DNA of 10,718 bases from Bdellovibrio sp. (GCA_003694355.1 RFKI01000055.1:1-10718), one strand, 5' to 3'. Numbered from the stretch's first letter, positions 1-7,272 are shown. Notes: generated by a model not told the origin, from the letters alone. Program-made: numbers and translations.

Positions 1-1
1 A

Positions 2-163
2 TTGCTTCATATTTCAGAAATCGCTCATGAACGCATTCGAAATGTTTCTGATATCTTGCAAGAAGGTGACATTGTTGATGTGAAAGTTTTGGATATTGAT
101 CGTGCAGGTCGAATTAAGTTAAGCCGAAAGGCTTTGTTGGATCGAGATAACAAACGCCATTGA
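2..163 (+). CDS. pnp: Polynucleotide phosphorylase, 3' end only (C-terminal S1 domain)
   Basis: The window opens inside this gene; only the last 53 codons and the TGA stop are visible. The reading frame gives a typical end of an S1 RNA-binding domain: [12 protein letters not shown] near the start, then [13 protein letters not shown] and [11 protein letters not shown]. This pattern (HISE, then VKVL-ID--GRI-LS-KA) is the usual C-terminal end of PNPase, the phosphorolytic 3'-5' exoribonuclease of the RNA degradosome. Another S1 protein, such as ribosomal protein S1 or an RNase, cannot be excluded from 53 residues. The spacing to an M16 peptidase and dut, a gene order known after pnp in several bacteria, favours PNPase. 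The catalytic RNase PH domains and the KH domain lie outside the window. Confidence 0.85.
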   Translation: MLHISEIAHERIRNVSDILQEGDIVDVKVLDIDRAGRIKLSRKALLDRDNKRH

Positions 164-170
164 GAGATTT

Positions 171-1415
171 GTGAGTTTTCAAAAGACGGTTTTGTCTAAT
201 GGGCTAAGAATTCTTACAGAGTCTTCCCCTTATGGCCTTTCTGTAAGCGCAGGTATTTTTATACATCATGGTTCAAGAGATGATCCCATTCATTTAGGTG
301 GAGCGGCTCACCTCTTGGAGCATATGGTTTTTAAAGGGACACGTTTACGCAAATCCACAGAAATTGTGGCCCAGATAGAAAGACTTGGGGGAGATATTAA
401 TGCTTATACCACTCAGGAATTGATTTGTCTTTATAGTCTGGTTCTTGAAAAAGATCTTTTAAGAGCCTTGGATGTGCTTTGGGATTTGAGTCAAAATGCT
501 CTTTTAAAAAGTGAAGATCTCTCTCAGGAAAAAAAAGTGATTCTTCAGGAGATAGATATGTCTTCTGATCTTCTGGAAGAGGATATATTCGATCAGTACT
601 TTCAGGAAACTTTTAAGGGCCATCCCTTAGGGCTCCCCGTTTTAGGGACTCCAGAGAGCATGAGGCGTATTTCCAGGACACATTTAAGAAAGATTTATAA
701 TTCATCTTTTGTGACCTCACAGATGTGTGTTGTGGTTGTGGGAGCTGTGAATCACAATCAGGTTGTGGAGTTTTTCGCAAAGAAAACGGGGCGACAGTTA
801 AAAAAAACAAAAAAAAGAACTCGAAAAAAGCCAAAAGCCTTTCAAAAATGGATCCATAAAGATTCTGAACAAGCTCATGTGTTAATCGCTTGGCCCACTC
901 TTTCTCTGAAGAACAGAAATCAGATGGCGGCTTACTTGACTCATGTTTATCTGGGGGGAGGAATGACTTCCCGTCTTTATCAGCAGGCCAGAGAAAAACA
1001 CGCTTTGGCCTATTCCATTTATAGTTATTTGCATTTATTAAGTGATTGTGGGCTTTTTATGGTTTATGCAGGAGTGCATGAAAGCCGTATTTTTAAAATG
1101 GTGGATGTTCTCCGAAAAGAGGTGGAGCGTCTTTTGGAAAAGGGAATTTCTCAGAGGCAATTGAATCTTTTGAAAAAACAACTGAAAGGTCAATATTTGT
1201 TGAGCTCAGAAGATGTGGAAAATCGAATGAATGTGATTGGGCAAACAGAACTTTTAGGAAAACCTTATAAATCTTTAGCACAAAAAATGCAGGAGATTGA
1301 AGGTTTGTCTCAAGAAGATATTCAGCTTTATTTAGAAAAATACTTTCATGTAACTGATTGGGGGGCTCTTGTTATGGGGTCTTTTCAGAAGGAAAAAACA
1401 ATTAAATTCTTTTAA
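171..1415 (+). CDS. M16 family zinc metallopeptidase (processing peptidase beta-like)
   Basis: A 414-residue M16B-type peptidase, related to mitochondrial processing peptidase beta subunit and to the YmxG/MlpA-type protein found next to pnp in Bacillus. The inverted zinc motif HLLEH is at residues 47-51, and the third zinc ligand is E127 (in VILQEIDM), at the usual spacing of 76 residues. The C-terminal half has the family's second motif GGGMTSRLYQQ (R268) followed by AYSIYSY, which supplies the substrate-binding Arg/Tyr pair. Both halves are therefore present in one chain, and it is probably active. No signal peptide is seen, so it is likely cytoplasmic. The start is GTG at 171; a GAGAG at 162-166 serves as ribosome site and overlaps the pnp stop codon, which suggests coupling. 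The linker around residues 204-222 is very rich in lysine and is encoded by two runs of eight A. The substrate is unknown. Confidence 0.92.
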   Translation: MSFQKTVLSNGLRILTESSPYGLSVSAGIFIHHGSRDDPIHLGGAAHLLEHMVFKGTRLRKSTEIVAQIERLGGDINAYTTQELICLYSLVLEKDLLRALDVLWDLSQNALLKSEDLSQEKKVILQEIDMSSDLLEEDIFDQYFQETFKGHPLGLPVLGTPESMRRISRTHLRKIYNSSFVTSQMCVVVVGAVNHNQVVEFFAKKTGRQLKKTKKRTRKKPKAFQKWIHKDSEQAHVLIAWPTLSLKNRNQMAAYLTHVYLGGGMTSRLYQQAREKHALAYSIYSYLHLLSDCGLFMVYAGVHESRIFKMVDVLRKEVERLLEKGISQRQLNLLKKQLKGQYLLSSEDVENRMNVIGQTELLGKPYKSLAQKMQEIEGLSQEDIQLYLEKYFHVTDWGALVMGSFQKEKTIKFF

Positions 1416-1426
1416 GTGAGGAGTCT

Positions 1427-1873
1427 ATGGATACTAAAAAAGTTAAGGTTAAAAAATTATCTCATTTTAAAGGGGAGCTTCCAGCTTATCAAAGCCCTCT
1501 GGCGAGTGGTTTTGATTTAAGAGCTCAGCTAGAAAAACCTGTTACTCTTGAAGCAGGGCAAAGGGCTTTGATCCCCACAGGTCTTTGTTTTGAAATACCA
1601 GAAGGATATGAGATTCAGGTGCGTCCGCGAAGTGGGCTTGCCATTAAAAAGGGACTTTCTTTGGTGAACACTCCAGGAACGATTGATGCAGATTACAGGG
1701 GAGAAGTGAAGGTCATAGTCATCAATCTGGGTCAAGAACCCATGATTATTGAGGATCAGGAACGTATTGCTCAGGCTGTTCTGTGCCCCATTGTGCAAGC
1801 TGATTTTGAAGTGGTGGACGAGCTATCATCCACCTCAAGAGGGGCTGGGGGTTTTGGCAGTACAGGTGTTTAA
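1427..1873 (+). CDS. dut: dUTP diphosphatase (dUTPase)
   Basis: A 148-residue homotrimeric-type dUTPase, which hydrolyses dUTP to dUMP and pyrophosphate. This keeps uracil out of DNA and supplies the thymidylate precursor. All five family motifs are visible in order: I at about 27-33 (SGFDLRA), II at 66-72 (RPRSGLA), III at 84-92 (GTIDADYRG, with D87 at the position of the catalytic Asp), IV at 112-118 (ERIAQAV) and V at 138-147 (RGAGGFGSTG). The length is normal for the family. The ATG lies 11 bases after the M16 stop, behind a TGAGGAG ribosome site, so it is probably translated from the pnp-M16 transcript. Its TAA stop shares the TTAA at 1870-1873 with the stop of the converging minus-strand gene. 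Confidence 0.97.
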   Translation: MDTKKVKVKKLSHFKGELPAYQSPLASGFDLRAQLEKPVTLEAGQRALIPTGLCFEIPEGYEIQVRPRSGLAIKKGLSLVNTPGTIDADYRGEVKVIVINLGQEPMIIEDQERIAQAVLCPIVQADFEVVDELSSTSRGAGGFGSTGV

Positions 1874-2478
1874 TCAGATAGCTCTTTTTCTAGAATATCA
1901 ATGGAGCCTGGAAGAGTTTTCAGTTCTTTGTTTTTAGAAGAAAAAGCCGTAAATCGGATTTGTTGGAATGTCCAGATAATAAGGTAAAAAATAAACAGAG
2001 ATCCAATAAGGCGTATGATCGTTTTTTTAGGGAGAGCAAAGTTTTCAACTAATCCTATTATCAAGAGAAGACTTGTGACAGCCATTCCTAGCAATACAAT
2101 AGGGGGCACCAGAGGATGCAGAATATAAAGAAAGAAAAAAGGAATATTGGATAAAAATAAAAGTGTGAAAATTTCCTTGAGAGAGATTTCTCTTCTAAAG
2201 AAAAAATAAAATGTATAGTGAAAAAAAACAGTGATGATAAAGGTAGTGATGATTGAGGAAAGGGGTAAAACAAAGAGGGCCTCTAAAAAACGTCGGACAC
2301 TGGGTTTGATCAAGAAGGCCATTAGACCACTGATGCCTGCCAGAGAAGCTTGCAGAATAAGAAGACTCGGCCAGCCCCACTGTGGGAGCTTTCGAATGCT
2401 TTGAACAGGGTTTTTAAAATAGTCTATTAAATACTCAAGAATCTCTTTATGATGATGTCCTATGGAGCTATTTTGCAT
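1870..2478 (-). CDS. Integral membrane protein, Yip1-like
   Basis: A 202-residue inner-membrane protein with no signal peptide. A short polar N-terminus is followed by NPVQSIRKLPQWGWP (about 23-37) and five likely membrane helices, at about 37-57, 67-94, 101-120, 123-143 and 153-172, then a charged tail of about 25 residues. The NP motif close to the N-terminus followed by a five-helix bundle resembles the bacterial Yip1 domain family, whose biochemical role is poorly known. I base this on layout, not on a diagnostic motif, so the family name is tentative. The ATG has a GGAG ribosome site eight bases upstream. The gene follows the beta-barrel gene by 15 bases and should be co-transcribed with it, which hints at an envelope role. 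It converges on dut with a 4-base overlap. Confidence 0.8.
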   Translation of the reverse strand: MQNSSIGHHHKEILEYLIDYFKNPVQSIRKLPQWGWPSLLILQASLAGISGLMAFLIKPSVRRFLEALFVLPLSSIITTFIITVFFHYTFYFFFRREISLKEIFTLLFLSNIPFFFLYILHPLVPPIVLLGMAVTSLLLIIGLVENFALPKKTIIRLIGSLFIFYLIIWTFQQIRFTAFSSKNKELKTLPGSIDILEKELSD

Positions 2479-2493
2479 GAAAGAAACTCCATC

Positions 2494-3153
2494 TTAGAAG
2501 TGAAAGTCCAAGCGAATGCTGGCATCTAGAGAGTTGCTGTTAATGGTTTCTTCGATAAGAGCTTTTTGATAAATGATTTCTGAACCCAAGCTCACAGCAG
2601 AAGAAAAGGGGATGGATAGTTGGGTCACAAAAAGAACTGAGGGTGTTGAATCATTGATTTCCAGATTTTGATGGAGTGAAAGGCTTTGAACCTTAAGGTA
2701 TTGTGCTCCGATGCCTGCGCCCACTTTATAGTGAACCTTGGAGCTAAGTTGATTGTGATAGAGAAAGCGAAGGTCAAAAGTTTTAAGAGATGTTTCAATG
2801 TTCTTCTGAGCGTCTTTCCCATTTACAGACCGCATGGTTCCTTCAGCGACCCAAAAAGGGGAGAAAAGGTCTATGCCTAAACTTAGTTGTATGCCACTCA
2901 TTAGAGCCGACTGGAAGTCCTTTTCTTTCAAGGAAGTGTATGAAGAAGTAAATGCGAGGCCCGTATGAATTTCAACCTGATCGAAAGGGTCATTGATGTT
3001 TGAATGAGAAGATCTTGGAAGTTTCTTAGTGGAACGAGAGAGGTCTTGTATGATTTGTTCATAACCAGAAAAAGAAGTGTCAGTGCTTGCCATAACTGGA
3101 CTTACGGCTAAAAAAAGTAAAACTAAAACAATTTTTTTCAATTTTCCCCCCAT
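2494..3153 (-). CDS. Exported small outer-membrane beta-barrel protein (hypothetical)
   Basis: A 219-residue protein with a clear Sec signal peptide: MGGKLKK, a hydrophobic core, then VMA before STDTS, which gives likely cleavage after A22. The mature part begins with a polar stretch of about 35 residues. It continues from about residue 58 as alternating hydrophobic/polar strands with many glycines and serines (IHTGLAFTSSY, GIQLSLGIDLF, YKVGAGIGAQYL, VSLGSEIIYQ) and ends in LDFHF. The terminal aromatic residue and the strand pattern fit an outer-membrane barrel of about eight strands. I recognise no specific family. The frame stays open upstream to a TTG at 3210, but I chose the ATG at 3153: it begins a normal signal peptide and has AAGAAGG directly upstream, though the spacing is short at about two bases. 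It is first in a two-gene unit with the Yip1-like gene. Confidence 0.8.
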   Translation of the reverse strand: MGGKLKKIVLVLLFLAVSPVMASTDTSFSGYEQIIQDLSRSTKKLPRSSHSNINDPFDQVEIHTGLAFTSSYTSLKEKDFQSALMSGIQLSLGIDLFSPFWVAEGTMRSVNGKDAQKNIETSLKTFDLRFLYHNQLSSKVHYKVGAGIGAQYLKVQSLSLHQNLEINDSTPSVLFVTQLSIPFSSAVSLGSEIIYQKALIEETINSNSLDASIRLDFHF

Positions 3154-3166
3154 GACCTTCTTCTTT

Positions 3167-3195
3167 ATTTTAGGTTTCTTTTTTTGAAAAATCAA
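3167..3195 (-). promoter_or_regulatory. Possible sigma70-type promoter for the beta-barrel/Yip1-like pair
   Basis: On the minus strand a TTGATT (-35, plus-strand 3190-3195) and a TAAAAT (-10, plus-strand 3167-3172) are separated by exactly 17 bases. They match the consensus at 4/6 and 5/6 positions. Transcription would start near 3160, only about seven bases before the ATG at 3153, so the leader would barely hold the ribosome site. The surrounding gap (3154-3254) is very AT-rich, so a chance match is possible. Confidence 0.3.
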
Positions 3196-3254
3196 AACTT
3201 GCCTTTTCAAACTGGATGTTTTCTTGAGAATATAGAATAAGGTAGAGGTCTTTT

Positions 3255-3740
3255 ATGAAATCTTTAGAGGATGATGTTTATTGTGCTTTCTGTAAGATCA
3301 AAAGAAAAATATATCGAAGGAAGCATATCTCCTTTTTTCATGTGATTTCCACAGCTCTTTTAGCTCTTGTGTTTGTTTATGGGCTTTATGGTCGGTTTGA
3401 TGGGCGAGTGATTCTTGTTTGGGTTGTTGGTCTTATTCTTGCGGAAATTTTTACTCACTTGCGATGGAGACTTTCCTTAATTTGTCAGGCTTGTGGGTTT
3501 GATCCTGTATTGTATTTAAAAGATAAGGAAGCTGCAGCTCAAAAGGTAAAGGAGATCTTGGAGAAAAAGGCTTCTAATCCAGATGTGTATTTTAAAAAAT
3601 ACAATCCATTTAAGCATTTAAAACCGCTTCGCAAAAAAAGTAAGGATCGACTTTTAAGCCCCAAGCTGCCTTCGAATAAAAAGCCTTCTTTAAATACCAC
3701 AACCTCGATTCCACAAAAAGAAAAGGAATTGCTTCCCTGA
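3255..3740 (+). CDS. Small membrane protein with two CxxC pairs and a lysine-rich tail (hypothetical)
   Basis: A 161-residue protein I do not recognise. The N-terminus has CAFC (C10, C13), then a basic stretch (KIKRKIYRRKH). Two likely membrane helices follow at about 26-46 and 51-67, with a short GRFDGR turn between them. Directly after the second helix comes CQACGFD (C77, C80), and residues 85-161 form a hydrophilic, lysine-rich tail. With a two-helix hairpin both CxxC pairs lie on the same side of the membrane, and the positive residues next to the helices point to the cytoplasm. The four cysteines could jointly bind zinc like a split zinc ribbon; this is inference. The ATG is supported by AGAGG at 3244-3248, six bases upstream. 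The gene is transcribed away from the barrel gene and lies 38 bases before the glycosyltransferase, possibly in the same transcript. Confidence 0.78.
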   Translation: MKSLEDDVYCAFCKIKRKIYRRKHISFFHVISTALLALVFVYGLYGRFDGRVILVWVVGLILAEIFTHLRWRLSLICQACGFDPVLYLKDKEAAAQKVKEILEKKASNPDVYFKKYNPFKHLKPLRKKSKDRLLSPKLPSNKKPSLNTTTSIPQKEKELLP

Positions 3741-3778
3741 AGGTTGCCTTTAAGAAGTGATGCCATTAAGGTGAAAGT

Positions 3779-4477
3779 ATGAAAACTCTTGTGATTATTC
3801 CTACTTATAATGAAAAAGAGAACATTCCTCCGTTGATGAAAGCTCTTTTGGAGTCCTCTTCATTGGAAGTTCTTGTAGTAGATGATAACTCGCCAGATGG
3901 CACAGCCCAAACTGTTCAAGAGCTGCAGAAGATTTATCCAGGACGCTTGCATTTGTTGCAGCGGGAGAAAAAAGAAGGTTTGGGAAGAGCTTATATTGCA
4001 GGATTTCATTGGGCGTTGGAAAAAAGCTATGAGAGAGTGGTTCAAATGGATGCTGACTTTTCTCACCGGCCAGAAGATTTGTTTCGTCTCTTGAAGGAAG
4101 ATGCTGATGTGGTGGTTGGTTCTCGTTGGGTTAAGGGGGGCGGAACTAAGAATTGGTCCTGGTTAAGAATTTTGATTAGTCGTTGCGGGAGTTTTTATGC
4201 GCGTGTTGTTTTGGGTTATCCTTTAAAAGACTGGACGGGTGGGTTTAACCTATGGAAGGCTTCTGTTTTAAGGGGCATTTCATTGGACAAGGTTCAGTCG
4301 GAAGGGTATAGTTTTCAAATAGAGATGAAGTTTAGAGCGCTTCAAAAGGGCTTTAGGGTGGTGGAGTGTCCCATTCTTTTTGAGGAAAGGCGAGTGGGGC
4401 AAAGTAAAATGTCATTAAACATTGTTTTAGAAGCTTTATATCGCGTATGGTTTATCAAGTTTATAAAAGTAAAATAG
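3779..4477 (+). CDS. Polyprenol-phosphate glycosyltransferase, GT2 family (DPM1-like)
   Basis: A 232-residue glycosyltransferase of family 2, closest in pattern to dolichol-phosphate mannosyltransferase (DPM1) and bacterial polyprenol-phosphate sugar synthases. These move a sugar from a nucleotide donor to a lipid phosphate at the cytoplasmic face of the membrane. Visible signs are IIPTYNEKENI at the N-terminus, VVDDNSPDGT at 33-42, the metal-binding DAD at 91-93 (MDADFSH), VVGSRW, TGGFNLWKAS, EGYSFQIEM, and the late FEERRVGQSKMS. The chain ends soon after that motif with only a short hydrophobic WFIKFIKVK tail. It thus lacks the extra C-terminal membrane segments of many bacterial relatives and looks like the short, peripheral type. 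The sugar and acceptor cannot be told from sequence. AAGG at 3768-3771 is the ribosome site. Its 3' end overlaps the next gene by 31 bases. Confidence 0.92.
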   Translation: MKTLVIIPTYNEKENIPPLMKALLESSSLEVLVVDDNSPDGTAQTVQELQKIYPGRLHLLQREKKEGLGRAYIAGFHWALEKSYERVVQMDADFSHRPEDLFRLLKEDADVVVGSRWVKGGGTKNWSWLRILISRCGSFYARVVLGYPLKDWTGGFNLWKASVLRGISLDKVQSEGYSFQIEMKFRALQKGFRVVECPILFEERRVGQSKMSLNIVLEALYRVWFIKFIKVK

Positions 4478-5349
4478 TTCTTTTCTTATCCGTTTTCTTG
4501 GTGCTTTTAGGTTCAGCTTCAGGCTGGGCTAAAAAACGAAAAAAAGTTAAAAAGCGGACCTATATTAAAGCCATTGTGATTACAGATGGTGCAGCTGTTT
4601 ATAAACAACCCAGTTTTGATGCGCCTATCCTGGACTATTTTGAGATGAATAAAAAAATTCGCATTAAGAAAAAGATGGTTCCAGGAATAGGGGGGTTAGG
4701 AAGCTTTTATCGGGTTCGTTTAAAAAAAGGAGTTTATGGGTACATCACAGATGTGGATATTAAAATTCTATCCCCTAAAGGGAAGGTAAAAGCCCGTCGA
4801 GACTCTCCGGCAGAAAAAGAGGATGTGGTAGGGCCTATGGAAGGGGTTTTCTTCCGGCGCTTTGCAGGGCTTTCCTATGCTTATGAAAATTACGCGGAAA
4901 AGGTTCTGGAGAAGAAAGAACAGGAAGGGATTTCTTTTGTGGGAGTGAAGTTTTCTGGCCCAGATACTTTTGGAATTGCTTTTCCTTTAGATATTGAGTT
5001 TCTTTATGCTGGGAAAGCTCCTCAATTTTATTTGAAGGCAGCGGATACTGGTAAAAGTGTCAGTGGTTTTATTTTTATAACCAATGTGGCGGTAAACCTT
5101 CCCGCTTGGGAAGCAGGACGTCGTGGACTGATTTATTATGGGATCGGGGCCACAGGCATTTATACCAATTTTCAGGTTCCCAAAGGGGGCGTGGTTTTGG
5201 ATTCTCAAGAAATTCGCTTAGGCGGGTTTTTGGATGTGGGTGCCGCTTATGAGTTTTACCCGCGCTGGCTGTTCCGTTTAGAATCTAAATATATTTTTGA
5301 GGTGAATTCTTATCCTTCATTCCTTGCCGCTATACAGTATCAATATTAG
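4447..5349 (+). CDS. Exported protein: SH3-like domain plus outer-membrane beta-barrel (hypothetical)
   Basis: A 300-residue exported protein. A signal peptide (hydrophobic core about 10-22, likely cleavage after A28) is followed by a strongly basic KKRKKVKKR. Residues about 38-108 look like a bacterial SH3-type fold (VITDGAAVYKQPSFDAPILD, then FYRVRLKKGVYGYI), of the kind that often binds cell-wall material. A linker follows, and from about 133 there are alternating strands (FAGLSYAYENYA, GIAFPLDIEFLYAG, IYYGIGATGIYTNF, GGFLDVGAAYEFYP) ending in AAIQYQY, as in a small outer-membrane barrel with a terminal aromatic residue. This layout could tie peptidoglycan to the outer membrane; that is inference. 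The ATG at 4447 lies 31 bases inside the glycosyltransferase gene, with no good ribosome site. No other ATG precedes the signal peptide core, so translation is probably coupled. Confidence 0.8.
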   Translation: MVYQVYKSKIVLFLSVFLVLLGSASGWAKKRKKVKKRTYIKAIVITDGAAVYKQPSFDAPILDYFEMNKKIRIKKKMVPGIGGLGSFYRVRLKKGVYGYITDVDIKILSPKGKVKARRDSPAEKEDVVGPMEGVFFRRFAGLSYAYENYAEKVLEKKEQEGISFVGVKFSGPDTFGIAFPLDIEFLYAGKAPQFYLKAADTGKSVSGFIFITNVAVNLPAWEAGRRGLIYYGIGATGIYTNFQVPKGGVVLDSQEIRLGGFLDVGAAYEFYPRWLFRLESKYIFEVNSYPSFLAAIQYQY

Positions 5350-5388
5350 AAGCCTTGACCTCCTTAGTCTATAAAGTAAGTTTCTTGT

Positions 5389-7272
5389 ATGGCAATAAAG
5401 AAACTCCCTCAGGATGTGATTAACCAAATTGCTGCTGGAGAAGTGGTTGAGCGTCCTGCTCATCTTGTTAAGGAACTCGTGGAGAATAGTTTAGATGCTG
5501 GAGCCACTGAAGTTGAAGTGGTGTATGCTCAGGGGGGGCGCTTTGTTAGCGTTCAGGACAATGGCTCAGGAATGGATGCGGAAGATTTAAAAATGGCTCT
5601 TGAGCCTCATGCTACAAGCAAGATTCACGCTTCCAAGGATCTGTGGGCTTTGAACTCTTTTGGGTTTCGCGGTGAAGCTTTAGCGAGTATTGCATCGGTG
5701 AGTCGTTTAACCTTGCTTTCAAAACAAGGAGAGAAGCCCGCTTATCAAATTTATTCCGAGTTTGGTCAAAAAAGTGAAGTGATGGAAGCCGGAGGAGTTC
5801 CGGGAACTAAAGTGGTGGTCAAGGACCTTTTTGAAAATGTGCCAGCTCGTCTTAAGTTTTTAAAAACAGAGGCGGCAGAAGGAACTTTAATTAAAAACAC
5901 GCTTAAAGCACTGGCTCTTTCTCACATTCATGTGACTTTTCGAGTGCGATCCCGGGATAAGCTTCTTTTTTATTGGCCGGGTGTTCAACAATTAAAAGAG
6001 CGGGTTGAGCAAGTGTTGGATCAAAAGCCCCTTTATGAGGTGCAATTTGAAAAAGAGGGGCTGCGTTTGGAAGCCGTGGTTTCAAGCCCTCAACATACCT
6101 TTAAAAACAGCAAGCAGATGTGGTTTTTTGCACAGAATCGATGGATTCAAGATAAGACTTTCATGGCAGCTACTCTGGAAGCTTATCGAAGTCTTTTGAT
6201 GCATGGGGAATATCCTTTAGCTGTTATTAAGGTGTGGGCTCCTCAGGAAGACATTGACGTTAATGTACATCCCACAAAGTCTTTGGTGAAATTTCGTAAG
6301 CCTTCCCTGGTGTTTCAGTTGATACAACAGGGGATTCGACAACTTTTGGAACAGGCCCCCTGGGTTGTGGATTTATTTTCTCAGGCCTCAGAAGGAGAGC
6401 CTTCATCAGAGACGGTTTTTCCAAAAGAAGCAGGGGCTGAAGTTGCTCTTGAGGTTGAGCAACTGAATCAAGAAAGAGAACTTTCTCCTACAGAGAATCT
6501 TTCTTTTCAGGGTGTAGCTTTTCAGCAGGTTAACTTACCAAAGAAAGACAGCCACTTTTTCAAAAGAGAAAAAGCCTTTCAGCCAGAAGAGTCTCGAGGC
6601 TCTGTGGTGGCATCTTTGAAAAAAGCAGCCTTTCACCCCCCACAAGAGACTTCAGCTTCTTCTGGAGTGCCTCAAGAGTTGAGGCATTTTTGGTCAAACC
6701 TTCACATTATAGGCCAATCCCATTTAACCTATGTGGTGGCTCAAACCGATAAGTCCATTTTATTTATAGATCAACATGCTGCTCATGAAAGAGTTCTTTT
6801 TGAGTCTTTAATGGAGCAATGGAGACAGGGAAAATTTGAAGTGCAACCTTTTCTTTTCCCTTTAACTTTGGACTTGGGAGAAGATCAGGTGGAGGCGCTT
6901 TTATCCTATGAAAAAGAGTGGCTAAAAATGGGTGTGGAATTGGAGCAATCAGGTCCTTCTACGGTGTCTGTTCGCACGGCTCCGGCGATTGTTGAAGAAA
7001 ATGCTTTAGGAGCTGCTTTGGAGACTTTTTCTCAAGATATTCAGGAAAAGGGTGGCAGCTTTGCTTTTGAAAAAGCTGTCTCTCATGTTTTTGCCACTAT
7101 GGCTTGTCACTCGGCCATTCGAGCAGGACAGGCTTTGAGCTTTGAAGAGATAAAAAGTCTTCTTCAACAGATGGACCAATATCCACTTTCTACATTTTGT
7201 CCTCATGGACGTCCTGTTTATGTGGAATACACCATTCAGAAATTGGAAAGAGATTTCGGGCGAATTGTTTAA
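5389..7272 (+). CDS. mutL: DNA mismatch repair protein MutL (endonuclease type)
   Basis: A 627-residue MutL. The N-terminal GHKL ATPase is complete: NQIAAGEVVERPA, then KELVENSLDAGA with the catalytic E29 and Mg-binding N33, DNGSGM at 58-63, HATSKI at 75-80, GFRGEALASI from 93, and DVNVHPTK at 290-297. A poorly conserved linker spans about 335-430. The C-terminal dimerisation domain carries the endonuclease motif DQHA-x2-E-x4-E at 461-472, with the supporting ACHSAIRAG at 572-580 and CPHGRP at 604-609. It should therefore nick the daughter strand itself after MutS recognition, as in bacteria that lack MutH. The start matches the family (MAIKKLPQDVINQIAAGEV), though the ribosome site is weak. 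The stop overlaps miaA in TAATG. The linker contains a terminator-like hairpin, listed separately. Confidence 0.98.
   Translation: MAIKKLPQDVINQIAAGEVVERPAHLVKELVENSLDAGATEVEVVYAQGGRFVSVQDNGSGMDAEDLKMALEPHATSKIHASKDLWALNSFGFRGEALASIASVSRLTLLSKQGEKPAYQIYSEFGQKSEVMEAGGVPGTKVVVKDLFENVPARLKFLKTEAAEGTLIKNTLKALALSHIHVTFRVRSRDKLLFYWPGVQQLKERVEQVLDQKPLYEVQFEKEGLRLEAVVSSPQHTFKNSKQMWFFAQNRWIQDKTFMAATLEAYRSLLMHGEYPLAVIKVWAPQEDIDVNVHPTKSLVKFRKPSLVFQLIQQGIRQLLEQAPWVVDLFSQASEGEPSSETVFPKEAGAEVALEVEQLNQERELSPTENLSFQGVAFQQVNLPKKDSHFFKREKAFQPEESRGSVVASLKKAAFHPPQETSASSGVPQELRHFWSNLHIIGQSHLTYVVAQTDKSILFIDQHAAHERVLFESLMEQWRQGKFEVQPFLFPLTLDLGEDQVEALLSYEKEWLKMGVELEQSGPSTVSVRTAPAIVEENALGAALETFSQDIQEKGGSFAFEKAVSHVFATMACHSAIRAGQALSFEEIKSLLQQMDQYPLSTFCPHGRPVYVEYTIQKLERDFGRIV
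6666..6691 (+). terminator. Terminator-like hairpin inside mutL
   Basis: TGCCTCAA (6668-6675), a GAG loop and TTGAGGCA (6679-6686) form a perfect 8-bp stem with a 3-base loop. It is followed at once by TTTTT (6687-6691), and the stem can extend by a G-U and an A-U pair into the T run. This has the shape of an intrinsic terminator but lies in the coding sequence, near codon 426, at the end of the MutL linker just before the C-terminal domain. It may cause pausing or partial termination, or be chance. Confidence 0.4.

Noticed and set aside
613..834. Minus-strand open frame inside the M16 gene
   Set aside because: Lies wholly within a well-supported gene, shows no recognisable motif, and its phenylalanine-rich sequence is the mirror of lysine codons.
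3154..3210. Extended start (TTG at 3210) for the beta-barrel protein
   Set aside because: It would put a 19-residue lysine-rich stretch before the signal peptide, has no ribosome site, and the candidate promoter would lie inside it.
3211..3254. Plus-strand promoter for the CxxC membrane protein (TATAGA near 3231)
   Set aside because: No -35 element resembling TTGACA lies 16-18 bases upstream.
5354..5376. TTGACC and TATAAA before mutL as a promoter
   Set aside because: The two elements are only nine bases apart, far from the 16-18 needed.
6441..6464. Perfect 8-bp inverted repeat AGTTGCTC/GAGCAACT with an 8-base loop inside mutL
   Set aside because: No T run follows, it encodes ordinary linker residues, and one such repeat per few kilobases is expected by chance.
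7197..7271. Longer miaA reading frame starting at 7197
   Set aside because: The extra 25 codons lie within the MutL C-terminal coding region in another frame and have no counterpart in MiaA; the ATG at 7272 fits the family start.
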